From a virus: 62,479 bases of DNA. A program made the translations under genes and the position numbers. Numbering within the stretch: the stretch's first letter is position 1; each line of letters starts with the position of its first letter. Location: IMG/VR virus record IMGVR_UViG_3300045257_000499, positions 1-62,479 of that record. One strand, given 5' to 3'. The notes under the pieces are model-generated. The model did not search any database, had not been told where the DNA came from, and saw only the letters and a list, made by a program, of their open reading frames with translations. Positions 29,490 through 38,263 of this stretch are shown piece by piece.

Positions 29490-29517
29490 GGCCGCGCGGC
29501 CATTCTTTTCCCTACCA
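29490..29517 (+). promoter_or_regulatory. Leader module: GGCCGCGCGGCC palindrome plus CCCTACCA
   Basis: A 12-base palindrome (29490-29501), a short pyrimidine tract and CCCTACCA (29510-29517), 17 bases before the ATG at 29535. The palindrome with ATTCTTTT can also terminate upstream transcription. Confidence 0.5.
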
Positions 29518-29534
29518 GAAAACAAAAAGGATCG

Positions 29535-29948
29535 ATGGCAATGACCATCAAGCTCTCCGTCGCCGTGCGCAACGCCGAGCTCGACGCGATCGAGACCGCG
29601 ATCGGCACGAGCGCCAAGCTCATGATCTACACGGGCTCGGCTCCCGCGAACATCACCGACGCCGCGACCGGAACGAAGCTCGCCGAGTTCGATCTGGCGG
29701 CCGATTGGGCCGCGAATGCGTCAGGCGGCTCGAAGAACTTCAACAATCTGCCGCTCGCGACCACTGGTCTCGCCGCCGGCAACTGCGGCTACTACCGCAT
29801 CTACGCCTCGGACGGCACGACCTGCCACTGGCAGGGCACGGTGACTGCGACGGGCGGTGGCGGCGACATGACGGTCGACAACGTCTCGGTCGCGGTCGGT
29901 CAGAACATCCAGGTCACCTCCTTCTCTCTCACCGCCGGCAATGCCTAA
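29535..29948 (+). CDS. Hypothetical virion protein (137 aa)
   Basis: The ATG follows AAGGATCG. Content rich in Ala/Thr/Gly with beta patterns (KLMIYTGSAPANITDA; YYRIYASDGTTCHWQGTV; TVDNVSVAVGQNIQ). Such proteins are frequent in alphaproteobacterial phage structural blocks. Probably a capsid or fibre decoration protein. Confidence 0.65.
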   Translation: MAMTIKLSVAVRNAELDAIETAIGTSAKLMIYTGSAPANITDAATGTKLAEFDLAADWAANASGGSKNFNNLPLATTGLAAGNCGYYRIYASDGTTCHWQGTVTATGGGGDMTVDNVSVAVGQNIQVTSFSLTAGNA

Positions 29949-30003
29949 GGCGGCCGCGGCGCGCTGACCATGCGGGTGTCCAGCAGATAAATGAGGTTCA
30001 CCC

Positions 30004-31806
30004 ATGGCGCTCGTCGACAACGCCTGGTACGTCAACTACGGCGACGGCTCGACGACGGGCTATTACGCGCTCACCAAGTGGGCCGCGAGCGCGTCCAAGC
30101 TGTGCGGCAACATCGTCCGCCAGAATGCGGCGCCCACGTTCGGCAACGAGCGCTGCTTCGTGTGCGTCGCGTCGACCGGTGGTACGGGGCAAACCGGTGC
30201 GGCCGAGCCGACGTGGACCGTCACCCGCGGCGCCAAGATCACGGACAACACCGTCACGTGGCAGGAAGCCACGGGTGTAGCCGCTCTCAACGGCGACCTG
30301 ACCAACACGCCGACGTGGAATAGCGTTAAGAACACGTCGGTCACGCTCGGTCAGGTGATACAGAGCAACGACGGTACGAAGATTTTGATCTGCACCACGG
30401 CGGGGACCGCCGGCAACGGTGCCGAGCCGTCGTGGGCCGCTTTCACCAATGCGGGTGCCACCACGGTCGATAGCACCGTCACGTGGACGACGATTGGCTC
30501 GAGCTTTTCCGCGTGGGCCGCGCCGCACGCCCGGCTCGCCAACGCCTTCGCGGCGAATTGGGGGCAGGCGGGAAATACGTTTTTCGTCGGCGACAACCAC
30601 GCCGAGGTCGGTTCGTCGACCTCGAACACGACGCTGACGAGCCCCGGGACGGCCGCGAGTCCCTGCTACGTCTACTCAGTCGATCACACAGCGGCCGTGC
30701 CTCCCTCTGGTGCCGTTGTGAAATCTGGAGCGAACATTCTGTCCGCGACGTCCGGCGGACAGAACATCGTATTTCAGAAATACGCTTATTACAAAAGCAT
30801 CACCGTTACGATGCAATCAACCGGCGCGATCCAGTTTGGCAGTTCGGGCACGGTGTCTCGGTTCGACGATTGTTCTTTTGTTTCCTCGAACTCCGGTACG
30901 ACATTCGTCATCAAAATGGGATTCGCCACGGGTGGCAACTCGCCAAATCGCATCGACTGGAACAACTGCACGGTCACGTTTGCATGGGCCGGCCAATCGA
31001 TGGGCATGCAAGGCGGGGAATTTCGGTGGTGCAAAACGCCGTCGGCGATCAACGGAACACTGCCCACAACGCTGTTTACCGCGTTCTCGTCGGGCGGCAT
31101 GCTGAACGTTTTTGAAGGCGTCGACTTCTCTGCTTTGGGTTCCGGCAAGACGCTGGTGTCTGCCATGGTGGCGCCGGCTCGATACGTCTTCAAAGATTGT
31201 AAGCTGGGCGCTTCGGTCACGGTGGCCGCGACGCCGACCGACATCAACGGCGCGCGCACCGATGTCATTCGTTCAGACAGTGCCGGCACGAACTATCGTT
31301 GCGAGAGTTATCAGTACGGCGGCACGCACACGACCGAAACCTCGATCGTGCGCACCGGCGGGGCGTCCGACGGCACGACGGCGATTAGCTGGAAACTCGC
31401 CACCACGGCGAACGCGCGCTGGATTTTCCCGCTCGAAGCCGCTGGCTCGATTGCCGTTTGGAACAACACGGTAGGCTCGTCCGTAACCGTCACGGTGGAA
31501 GGAACGATTAACGCTGGCGCCGTCCCGAACAACGACGACATCTGGATCGAGGTCGAGTACCTCGGCGACTCTGCCAGCCCGCAAGGTTCTTTGGCCAGCG
31601 GCACCAAGTCGAATGGCCTTGCGTCCGGCTCGGCGCTTACCTCCAGCGCCTCTACCTGGGGCGGCGGCGGGTCTGGGGCGGGATGGTCCCCGTTCAAGAT
31701 GTCGGTGACGGTCACCCCTCAGCAGAAGGGTTACATCTACGTCTATGTGAAGGCGGCAAAACCCTCGACCACGTTCTATGTCGACCCGCTGATTACCCTG
31801 TCGTAA
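30004..31806 (+). CDS. Large beta-rich surface/fibre-like protein (600 aa)
   Basis: Two repeated modules near the N-terminus share the pattern EPxW...VTW (AEPTWTVTRGAKITDNTVTW at about 55-80 and AEPSWAAFTNAGATTVDST at about 138-160). A beta-helix-like region and a C-terminal Gly/Ser-rich stretch follow. This layout is common in phage fibres or capsid-attached adhesins. It lies directly before the 814-residue repeat protein. Function as a host-contact protein is inferred. Confidence 0.7.
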   Translation: MALVDNAWYVNYGDGSTTGYYALTKWAASASKLCGNIVRQNAAPTFGNERCFVCVASTGGTGQTGAAEPTWTVTRGAKITDNTVTWQEATGVAALNGDLTNTPTWNSVKNTSVTLGQVIQSNDGTKILICTTAGTAGNGAEPSWAAFTNAGATTVDSTVTWTTIGSSFSAWAAPHARLANAFAANWGQAGNTFFVGDNHAEVGSSTSNTTLTSPGTAASPCYVYSVDHTAAVPPSGAVVKSGANILSATSGGQNIVFQKYAYYKSITVTMQSTGAIQFGSSGTVSRFDDCSFVSSNSGTTFVIKMGFATGGNSPNRIDWNNCTVTFAWAGQSMGMQGGEFRWCKTPSAINGTLPTTLFTAFSSGGMLNVFEGVDFSALGSGKTLVSAMVAPARYVFKDCKLGASVTVAATPTDINGARTDVIRSDSAGTNYRCESYQYGGTHTTETSIVRTGGASDGTTAISWKLATTANARWIFPLEAAGSIAVWNNTVGSSVTVTVEGTINAGAVPNNDDIWIEVEYLGDSASPQGSLASGTKSNGLASGSALTSSASTWGGGGSGAGWSPFKMSVTVTPQQKGYIYVYVKAAKPSTTFYVDPLITLS

Positions 31807-31816
31807 GGAGCGCGAC

Positions 31817-34261
31817 GTGTCCCGGCAGGCAATCGTTGCGGGGTCACTCGCTCCCGTCTTCCTGAACGAGACCGGATCGAATGATGCGTTTTTGCACGGG
31901 GTGTACGTCGACCAGACTTCGGCTGGGACGGGCCGCACGGCTACTGTTTCGTCGACTCTTGGCGATGTTGTTTCGAGTGCCGCGGGCGCCGTTTGGGTAA
32001 AGGCGAGTTCCGGCCCGACTCTTGACAACACCTCCGCATCGGTGGAGGCGGCCGCCGTTGTGGTTACGGCCAGCGCCAGCGCGGCGCTTGACGACGTTGC
32101 CGTGACGGTTGTGGGGCAGGTCGAGGTGTCCGCGAGCGCGGGCTCGGCGCTCGATTCGTTTGCTGCGTCGGAGACCGCTCAGGTCACGGTCGGCACCGGC
32201 AAGGTTGTCATCTTCCTGCGCGCCGGAGTGGACACGTCGCCGTTTGTGGTTCCGGCCGACTGCTACGCGTTCGACAAGATCGAGTGCATTGGCGGCGCTG
32301 CTGGCGGCGGCCATGGCGTCAGCGGCTCGCCGTCTGACAGCGGCGGCGCTGGCGGCGCTGGTGCGTTTGCGGCGATCTACAATCGCCCCGTAACCCCCGG
32401 CTCGAGGCTCTCTTTTCAGGTTGGGCAGAAGGGCGTTGGCGCTGCACCAAATGGCGCGGCGACCGATGCTACGCCGACTTGGTTCATCGATCCAACCGTG
32501 GTCTTTGCGGACTACGGTCGGGCCGGGAACAATGCGATCTCCATCGCTTCCGGCTCTGGTGCCGCAGGTCTGAGTGGCCAAGCCTCGAACAGCATAGGCG
32601 ACGTCGTCTACAGCGGGGGTGTGGGCTCCGGACGTTTTGCTGGCGGCGCGGCCGGGCCTCACGGTGCCGGTCTCAATGCTATTGCCGGGTCCGGCGGTAG
32701 CGGTGGAGCTGGCGACGCTGGATACGGTGGCGTTGGCGGTGCGTTTGGCGGTTCCTCCGGAAATCCCGGCGGGGACGGCGCGGAGTGGGTGCAGACGAGC
32801 GATGGGGCCGTAGCCGGCCCTGGTGGCGGGGCATCTGCCGGCGGCGCAAACGCGACCGGCGCGAATGGTGGCAAGTACGGCGGCGGCGGCTCTGGCTCCA
32901 ACGGCAATCATCAAGCCGGCGATGGTGCGAACGGCCTGATCGTCCTCACTTATACGCCGACGCGGACGCTCGATGCGGTTACCTCCTTGGCGACCGCTCT
33001 GGTTGAGACGGCGATCAACGGGTCTCATGCTCTGGCTGATGCCTCTGCGGGCCCAGTTAACGTCGCGCTGACCATTCTCGCGGACGGAACCATCGATCTT
33101 GCCGACCATGCTTCGAGCGCGGTCGGGCACGTCTCCATCGTTGGAGCGGGTGTTGCCTCCACGGATAACGTAGCGGGCGCGCAAGCCGCGCAGCTAGAAA
33201 TTCTGGGCGTCGCCTCGACGACGCTCGACGCTGTGTCCTCGACTGGCCAGCTCGATGCGATTGTCGGGCTGGCTTCGAGTAATCCGATCGACTCGGTCGT
33301 GAGCAGCGCGTCCGCGCTCGCCGTCGTGGGGGTGAGCGGCGACCGCACGCTGGCGGATGCGTACGGCTCTGGCTCTGCGATCTTTACCGTTGGGGCCTGG
33401 GGCTCCACCACCCTCGGCGACGCGAGCGGCGCGCAGGCGGCGCAGGTTGAGATTGTGGGGGCGGCGAACGCCGCGCTCGAGAACACGACTGCGCCGGCAA
33501 GCCTGTTCATCGCTACCTTGGCGGAAGCTGCATCGCAGCTTGCCGATGTCGCGGAGAGTAACGCGGGCAGCCTGGTCGATACGGCGACCGAAACCTCTGG
33601 CCTCGACAGCATTGCGTCTACCGCGGCCGGCCTGGTCAAGGTCGGCGTGGCGGGCGACGCGTTTCTTGATGGCGTATCTCCCGCTGCCGGCGCCCTCGTC
33701 TCGGTTGCGGCGAACGGGAGCGCTACGCTCGGCGACGCTACCTCCATTGTGACCGCACTGGTCGAAATGGAGGTGGCTGGCTCGGCCGTGCTGGGCGATT
33801 GCTTCGGTGGCGCCGCGGCCGCGCTGGAGATTCTGGCCGGCGCAGCGGTTGAGCTCGGCGATGCTTTGTCGCGAGCGGCGACGGCGGCGCGCGTTGCAGC
33901 GTCCGGGTCGGCCAGCCTCGACGACGTGTCCAGTGTCGAGGCTGCGACGATCCTGGTCACCTTGCGGCAGATCGTTGCCGCGACCGATGACGTTGTATCC
34001 TCCTCGACCGTGGAGATTCCCGCTTCGCTCGGTGGCGAAGCACGTCTCGACGGGGTCTATCCCAGCGTGCGGGCTACGGCCATCGTCGACGGCTATGCCG
34101 TGACAGCGCTCGACGACATTATGGTCGTGACGGTCGTGCGGCACGTGATCCCAGTCAGGGGCGTATTCACGGTCTCGGTGGCCAGCGTCAACGTTGACAT
34201 TTCTTCGCCCCAGATCACGGCGGGACTCACGGTGCCCGGCGTGATGGTCTCCATCTCGTGA
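31817..34261 (+). CDS. Repeat adhesin with inserted polyglycine domain (814 aa)
   Basis: GTG start with AAGGAG upstream. Residues about 30-140 and 385-770 are built from tandem units of roughly 20-27 residues around the pattern LDDVxSxAxxxVxVxGxAxx (for example ALDDVAVTVVGQVEVSASAG). Residues about 150-375 are a Gly-rich insert (GGAAGGG, GGGGSGS) that follows VTPGSRLSFQVGQKG, the shape of phage polyglycine adhesin domains. Likely exposed on the virion and involved in attachment. Codon use is like its neighbours. Confidence 0.75.
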   Translation: MSRQAIVAGSLAPVFLNETGSNDAFLHGVYVDQTSAGTGRTATVSSTLGDVVSSAAGAVWVKASSGPTLDNTSASVEAAAVVVTASASAALDDVAVTVVGQVEVSASAGSALDSFAASETAQVTVGTGKVVIFLRAGVDTSPFVVPADCYAFDKIECIGGAAGGGHGVSGSPSDSGGAGGAGAFAAIYNRPVTPGSRLSFQVGQKGVGAAPNGAATDATPTWFIDPTVVFADYGRAGNNAISIASGSGAAGLSGQASNSIGDVVYSGGVGSGRFAGGAAGPHGAGLNAIAGSGGSGGAGDAGYGGVGGAFGGSSGNPGGDGAEWVQTSDGAVAGPGGGASAGGANATGANGGKYGGGGSGSNGNHQAGDGANGLIVLTYTPTRTLDAVTSLATALVETAINGSHALADASAGPVNVALTILADGTIDLADHASSAVGHVSIVGAGVASTDNVAGAQAAQLEILGVASTTLDAVSSTGQLDAIVGLASSNPIDSVVSSASALAVVGVSGDRTLADAYGSGSAIFTVGAWGSTTLGDASGAQAAQVEIVGAANAALENTTAPASLFIATLAEAASQLADVAESNAGSLVDTATETSGLDSIASTAAGLVKVGVAGDAFLDGVSPAAGALVSVAANGSATLGDATSIVTALVEMEVAGSAVLGDCFGGAAAALEILAGAAVELGDALSRAATAARVAASGSASLDDVSSVEAATILVTLRQIVAATDDVVSSSTVEIPASLGGEARLDGVYPSVRATAIVDGYAVTALDDIMVVTVVRHVIPVRGVFTVSVASVNVDISSPQITAGLTVPGVMVSIS

Positions 34262-34270
34262 GGTTGCCCC

Positions 34271-34585
34271 ATGACGGATTGTTTCGTTCGTGGGGCAACT
34301 GTTCACGTCGGCGGCACGTTCCTCAACAAGGACGGCAACATCGCCAACCCACCGAGCGCCAAACTCTACGTCTCCTACATCGAGAACGGCGCGCGGACCG
34401 AGGCGGCTCCAATAGACCTGACGATCAATAGCGGCGCCTGGTCGGCGTCGTGGGATTCGAGCGTTGCCGATCCCGGCACGGTGTACTGGTGCGTTCGCGC
34501 GGATGGCCTCGACAAGGCGGCCGGGCAAGGCGAGTTCACCCTCACTGCCAATCCAGCAAATCCGGCGCCGCCTCCGGCGCCATGA
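34271..34585 (+). CDS. Hypothetical Ig-like beta protein (104 aa), paralogue of the 24227 gene
   Basis: Shares the same motif order as the protein at 24227 (RGATVHVGGTF, DGN, YVSYIENGA, WSASWDSSVADPGTVYW, NPANPAPP). It follows the repeat adhesin by 9 bases. Probably a virion decoration or fibre accessory protein. The start is the ATG at 34271. Confidence 0.65.
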   Translation: MTDCFVRGATVHVGGTFLNKDGNIANPPSAKLYVSYIENGARTEAAPIDLTINSGAWSASWDSSVADPGTVYWCVRADGLDKAAGQGEFTLTANPANPAPPPAP

Positions 34586-34923
34586 GTTTCTCCCCGCGAC
34601 TCTCTCTCCAGAGGCGCGGACACGCCGGACCCCCGGGGCCCGGCGTTTCTTCTCTCTGAGGTGAGAACAGCCTCCTCACGCGCGGTGTGACAGCCGTCAG
34701 TAGCGATGGCGCTCGAATCGGCGCCCGCGAAGTGATGCCGGCGTCGGCGCCCGGCCAGAGAGAACCCCTTTTCACCCGTCTCCATGGCGGACCGTCGCGG
34801 CGAGCGATGCTCGCGCGCGCGGCTGGAGCCTGTCCAGCAAACAGGTAACCGCGGCCGAGCGCCGCCCGCTGCCGGACGGCCTCCGGTCACCGAGGCGACG
34901 CCTCAAAGTAAGGACTACACCAA
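34586..34923. other. 338-base gap without a recognised gene
   Basis: A terminator-like hairpin occurs near the start (34622-34646). The rest shows no credible ORF or tRNA fold; short frames lack ribosome sites. It probably holds the promoter of the head gene unit that begins at 34924, but no clear -35/-10 pair was seen. Confidence 0.4.
34622..34646 (+). terminator. Stem-loop terminator with pyrimidine tail
   Basis: An ACGCCGG/CCGGCGT stem with an internal mismatch and inner C-G pairs, followed by TTTCTTCTCTCT, 36 bases after the 34271 gene's stop. It closes the cargo block. Confidence 0.6.
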
Positions 34924-35748
34924 GTGTTGAAGGCCATTGTCGACTCCATCGACGACCTCCCGGAACCGATCAAGGCGCTCTACAAGCAGATCGAAGACGA
35001 AGGCGACCTCAAGGGCAAGTGGCTGCTCCAGGTCGAAGGCGTGAACGGCTTCTCCCTCGAGGATGTTGCGGGGCTGAAGAACGCTCTCGTCGCGACCAAG
35101 GGCGAGCTCGAGCAGGCGAGGGCCGCCGTCGACGGTTTCAAAGGACTCGACGCCAAGAAGGTCCGGAAAGACCTACAAGAACTCGAGCGTCTCAAGAAGC
35201 TCAATCCGGAGACCGAGGCCGACCGTCTGGCCGAGGCCAAGATTGCCGCTCAGGTCGAGGCGCTTTCGCAGCAGCACGCGACCGAGATCGAAGTGCGCAA
35301 CAAGCGCGAGACGACCCTTATGGGCGAGATCAACCGCGTCCTCGTCGACAACGAGGCGCGCGCAGCCATTCTCGAAGCCAAGGGCGTTCCCGAGCTTCTG
35401 TTGCCGACGATGAGGTCGCGGCTGAAGGTCGTGGAGACCGATGGGAAGTTCGGCGTGCAAGTGCTGAACGACCGCGGCAATCAGGACTACGTCGTGAAGG
35501 GCGGCAACACCGTTCCTTCGACCATTGCCGACCTGGTCGCGAAGTTCAAGGCGGACCCGAAGTTCGGTCGTGCCTTCGATGCTTCCGAGCGGTCGGGTGG
35601 CGGCGCGAACCCTCCTGGCCAGGGTGGCGGCGGCCGTCCGAATCCGTGGGCCAAGGACACCTTCAACCTTACCGAACAGATGAAGCTTCTTCGGAGCGAT
35701 CCCGCGCTTGCGGCTGCGATGAAGCAGCAAGCCGGCATCACCAGCTGA
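34924..35748 (+). CDS. Capsid scaffolding protein (274 aa)
   Basis: TTG start at 34924. Residues 45-140 are a long coiled coil (LVATKGELEQARAAVDGF; DRLAEAKIAAQVEALSQQ), then a Gly-rich linker (GGGANPPGQGGGG) and a helical C-terminus (FNLTEQMKLLRSDPALAA) that should contact the capsid protein. Position directly before the major capsid gene fits a scaffold. No protease was seen, so removal may not involve cleavage. Confidence 0.8.
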   Translation: MLKAIVDSIDDLPEPIKALYKQIEDEGDLKGKWLLQVEGVNGFSLEDVAGLKNALVATKGELEQARAAVDGFKGLDAKKVRKDLQELERLKKLNPETEADRLAEAKIAAQVEALSQQHATEIEVRNKRETTLMGEINRVLVDNEARAAILEAKGVPELLLPTMRSRLKVVETDGKFGVQVLNDRGNQDYVVKGGNTVPSTIADLVAKFKADPKFGRAFDASERSGGGANPPGQGGGGRPNPWAKDTFNLTEQMKLLRSDPALAAAMKQQAGITS

Positions 35749-35779
35749 TCGGCTTCACCAAACGCCAACGAGAAGAAGA

Positions 35780-35798
35780 GGCCGCCCACTGGGCGGCC
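35780..35798 (+). terminator. GC-rich hairpin between scaffold and capsid genes
   Basis: A perfect GGCCGCCC/GGGCGGCC stem with a 3-base loop followed by TTCTGATT. It may attenuate or process RNA so that capsid expression differs from scaffold expression. Confidence 0.55.
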
Positions 35799-35805
35799 TT
35801 CTGAT

Positions 35806-35813
35806 TCCTACCA
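35806..35813 (+). promoter_or_regulatory. Leader motif variant TCCTACCA before the capsid gene
   Basis: A one-mismatch copy of CCCTACCA, 7 bases after the hairpin and 15 bases before the ATG of the major capsid gene (AGAGAG site between). Confidence 0.5.
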
Positions 35814-35828
35814 GAGAGAACAAGAACA

Positions 35829-36797
35829 ATGGCCGACATCGGTCAAACCGTTCTCGCGGACGTGATCGTCCCCGAGGTTTTCGATAAGTACGTCCAGGTC
35901 AAGACGACCGAGCTGTCCCGCTTCCGACAGTCGGGCATCCTCGCCGACCTAACGACGCAGCTCATGCCGCAGATGGGCGGCACGACCGTCAACATGCCGT
36001 TCTTCGACGACCTGACGGGCGACGCCGACATCGTCGACGACCAGACTGATCTGGCCGTGAACTCGATCGGCACCGGTCTCGACGTCTCGGTGAAGCTGTA
36101 CCGCGCCAAGGCGTTCGGCTCGTCCGACCTCGCCGCGGACCTCGCCGGCGCCGACCCGATGGCCGTCATCGGCGATCGCTTCGCCGCGTTCTGGGTGCGT
36201 CACGAGCAGCACACGTTGCTTGCGGCCGTGGCCGGCCAGATCGGCGCGGTGAACGAGAACATCCTCGACATCTCGAGCCTCGGCGGCGCTTCGGCGAACT
36301 TCGACCCTCACTCCTTCATCGACGCGTGCGGCCTGCTGGGAGACCACCAGGACGCGCTGGCTGGCGTGGCCGTCCACTCGGACACGTACAAACAGATGAA
36401 GAAGCAGGATCTCATCGATTTCATCCAGCCGTCGAAGGAAGGCGAGGAGATCCCGGTCTATCAGGGCAAGTTCGTCGTCGTCGACGACACCATGCCCAAG
36501 TCTGGCGGCGTCTATACGACATACGTGTTCGGTCCGGGCGCCGTCGGCTACGCGACGGCTTCGCCGAAGCGTCCCGTCGAGCTGGAGCGCCGTGCGCTCA
36601 TCGGCGGCGGCACCGAGTACCTGGTGCATCGTCGCTGGTTCTGCGTGCATACGCGCGGCGTGAAGTGGCACCCGGCGAATGGCGTCCCCGCGAAACCGAC
36701 TCCGAGCAATACCGAGCTCCAGGACCCGGGCAACTGGTCGAAGGTCTACGACCACAAGCTCATCCGCGTCGTCCAGTTCAAGCACAAGCTCGGCTAA
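35829..36797 (+). CDS. Major capsid protein (322 aa)
   Basis: It follows the scaffold. The N-terminus DVIVPEVFDKYVQVKTTELSR (split here) and the later GTTVNMPFFDDLTGD are typical of HK97-fold capsid proteins of this group. It also contains VYQGKFVVVDDTMP near the C-terminal third. It forms the icosahedral head. Its own hairpins before and after fit high expression. The capsid family is recognised by pattern, not by search. Confidence 0.8.
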   Translation: MADIGQTVLADVIVPEVFDKYVQVKTTELSRFRQSGILADLTTQLMPQMGGTTVNMPFFDDLTGDADIVDDQTDLAVNSIGTGLDVSVKLYRAKAFGSSDLAADLAGADPMAVIGDRFAAFWVRHEQHTLLAAVAGQIGAVNENILDISSLGGASANFDPHSFIDACGLLGDHQDALAGVAVHSDTYKQMKKQDLIDFIQPSKEGEEIPVYQGKFVVVDDTMPKSGGVYTTYVFGPGAVGYATASPKRPVELERRALIGGGTEYLVHRRWFCVHTRGVKWHPANGVPAKPTPSNTELQDPGNWSKVYDHKLIRVVQFKHKLG

Positions 36798-36815
36798 GGC
36801 TTAGGTGAATAGCGG

Positions 36816-36835
36816 GGGAGGGGGCGCCCCCTCCC
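36816..36835 (+). terminator. GC-rich palindromic hairpin after the capsid gene
   Basis: A perfect 20-base palindrome GGGAGGGGGC/GCCCCCTCCC 19 bases after the capsid stop. Probably a terminator or mRNA-stabilising structure; no T run follows. Confidence 0.5.
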
Positions 36836-36860
36836 TCTGCTGTTCGGAAAGGTGATCACA

Positions 36861-37292
36861 ATGACGACCATTACGCGGAACGGCTTCGACCGCACGCACC
36901 TGCCGGCGACGCTGAAGTCGTTCTACGACGTCCTTCAGGCGCATCCCGAGCTGCTTCAGGAGTCGAACTTCGTCACGCTCACGCACGCCGGCGCCAATGC
37001 GCTGCCGGTCGATGCGTACCAGATCAACGTCGTGTCGTCCGGCGGCGGCGCCGGCGACCCGGCCGCGCTGCCCGATCCCACCACGATCGGCATCATCGGC
37101 CAGCGGCATGTGCTCAAGCTTGTGACGCGCACCGGCGGTGCCGATACCGTCGCGATCGACAAGACGAAGCTGCACATGGGCGCGACCACGATCAACGCTG
37201 TGATCCTCACCAACGCCGGCGACTGGCTGCTCGTGGAGCATCGCGGCACGGTGTGGGAGATCGTCGGCGCGGCTGCGGGCGTGGTTTCCTAA
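36861..37292 (+). CDS. Head decoration/structural protein (143 aa)
   Basis: The ATG at 36861 has GGAAAGG upstream. Beta-rich with ESNFVTLTHAGANALPVDAY and LLVEHRGTVWEIVGAAAG. It is placed between capsid and head completion genes, where decoration proteins commonly lie. No named family. Confidence 0.65.
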   Translation: MTTITRNGFDRTHLPATLKSFYDVLQAHPELLQESNFVTLTHAGANALPVDAYQINVVSSGGGAGDPAALPDPTTIGIIGQRHVLKLVTRTGGADTVAIDKTKLHMGATTINAVILTNAGDWLLVEHRGTVWEIVGAAAGVVS

Positions 37293-37342
37293 GCCACGTT
37301 AGCGCTCGCTGACACCTCGTAGAGTCAGCGCTCAGTGACATC

Positions 37343-37373
37343 GGGACGCCTCAGCGAGGCGTCCCTCTTTTTT
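37343..37373 (+). terminator. Strong intrinsic terminator
   Basis: A perfect 10-bp stem GGGACGCCTC/GAGGCGTCCC with a 3-base loop and a TCTTTTTT tail. A textbook rho-independent terminator that ends the head unit. Confidence 0.9.
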
Positions 37374-37390
37374 CGGAGACGAGAACGACC

Positions 37391-37801
37391 ATGGCTCATA
37401 TTCAATCCCCGTTCGGCTGGAGTAAGCGATATCTCGCCGCTCAGCAGCGCGCGGAAGGCGACCCGGTCAAGCAGGCGAGCGATCAAGCGCGACTTGCGCT
37501 CCTGCGCAAGAAGGACGCCGACCTCGACCTCGCCGCCAAGAAGATCGACCGCGCCGAGCACCGGCGCAGGCACGAGGAGGCGGATGCGGCGATCGCGGAC
37601 GCCGCAGCCAAACACGAGGAGCTTGCCGGCGAGGACGCGGACGAAGCCGCGGAGCCGGCGCGTAGCGAGCCCGAGAAGCGCGAGCCCGAGCGCAAGGGTG
37701 AAGGTAGGCCCAAGCCGCAGGCGCGCGCCAGCGGGGCGCCCAACGCCAATGCGAAGCCGGCGGACAAGCAGGGCAAAGACGAGCTCTTGATGGTCGACTG
37801 A
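37391..37801 (+). CDS. Hypothetical charged coiled-coil phage protein (136 aa)
   Basis: The ATG is preceded by GGAGAC. Strongly charged and helical, Lys/Glu/Ala-rich (LALLRKKDADLDLAAKKID; EPEKREPERKGEGRPKP). Low complexity suggests a linker or scaffold-like role in head or neck assembly. No family recognised. Confidence 0.6.
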   Translation: MAHIQSPFGWSKRYLAAQQRAEGDPVKQASDQARLALLRKKDADLDLAAKKIDRAEHRRRHEEADAAIADAAAKHEELAGEDADEAAEPARSEPEKREPERKGEGRPKPQARASGAPNANAKPADKQGKDELLMVD

Positions 37802-37816
37802 TAGCGGGAGAGTGCC

Positions 37817-38263
37817 ATGGCCGACGCGCCGACGCCGTACGCGACGCGCGCCGACGTCTTGGCGCGCTACGAGAAGGAAGTCGTCGACCGGATTTGCTGG
37901 GATCACGATCAGGAACTCGCGAGCCTGGACAAACTCGATGCGGGCCTGGTGGATGCCTCGACGGAAATCGACAGCTACCTCTCGGCTCGCTACGCGGTGC
38001 CGGTCAACCCGGCGCCAGCGATCCTGCGCTCGATCAACGTCGACCTCGGGCTCTACTACACGGCACTCACGAGCGAGAAGCTGTTCTCCGAGCTCTCGGT
38101 GCGCGTCGAGAACTGGCGCAAGCACCTCAAGATGATCGCGGAGGGCAAGGTCGGTCTCGGCGTTCGCGTCGATCAAGAGCCCGATCCTTCTTCGGGCGGC
38201 CCGACTCTCCCTGAGGGGACCGGCACGCAGACCGGTCTCTTTGTGACCGCCGTGAGGGTGTGA
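37817..38263 (+). CDS. Head completion protein, DUF1320 (Mu gp36-like)
   Basis: YATRADVLARYEKEVVDRI, then DASTEIDSYLSARYAVPVN with ILRSINVDLGLYYT, are diagnostic of DUF1320 (Mu gp36) proteins. These sit at the head-tail interface. Followed by the Mu gpG-like and gp37-like genes in the usual order. Confidence 0.85.
   Translation: MADAPTPYATRADVLARYEKEVVDRICWDHDQELASLDKLDAGLVDASTEIDSYLSARYAVPVNPAPAILRSINVDLGLYYTALTSEKLFSELSVRVENWRKHLKMIAEGKVGLGVRVDQEPDPSSGGPTLPEGTGTQTGLFVTAVRV

Noticed and set aside
31844-34528. Long minus-strand frames opposite the repeat adhesin
   Set aside because: They mirror the tandem repeats on the plus strand; no plausible start or family.
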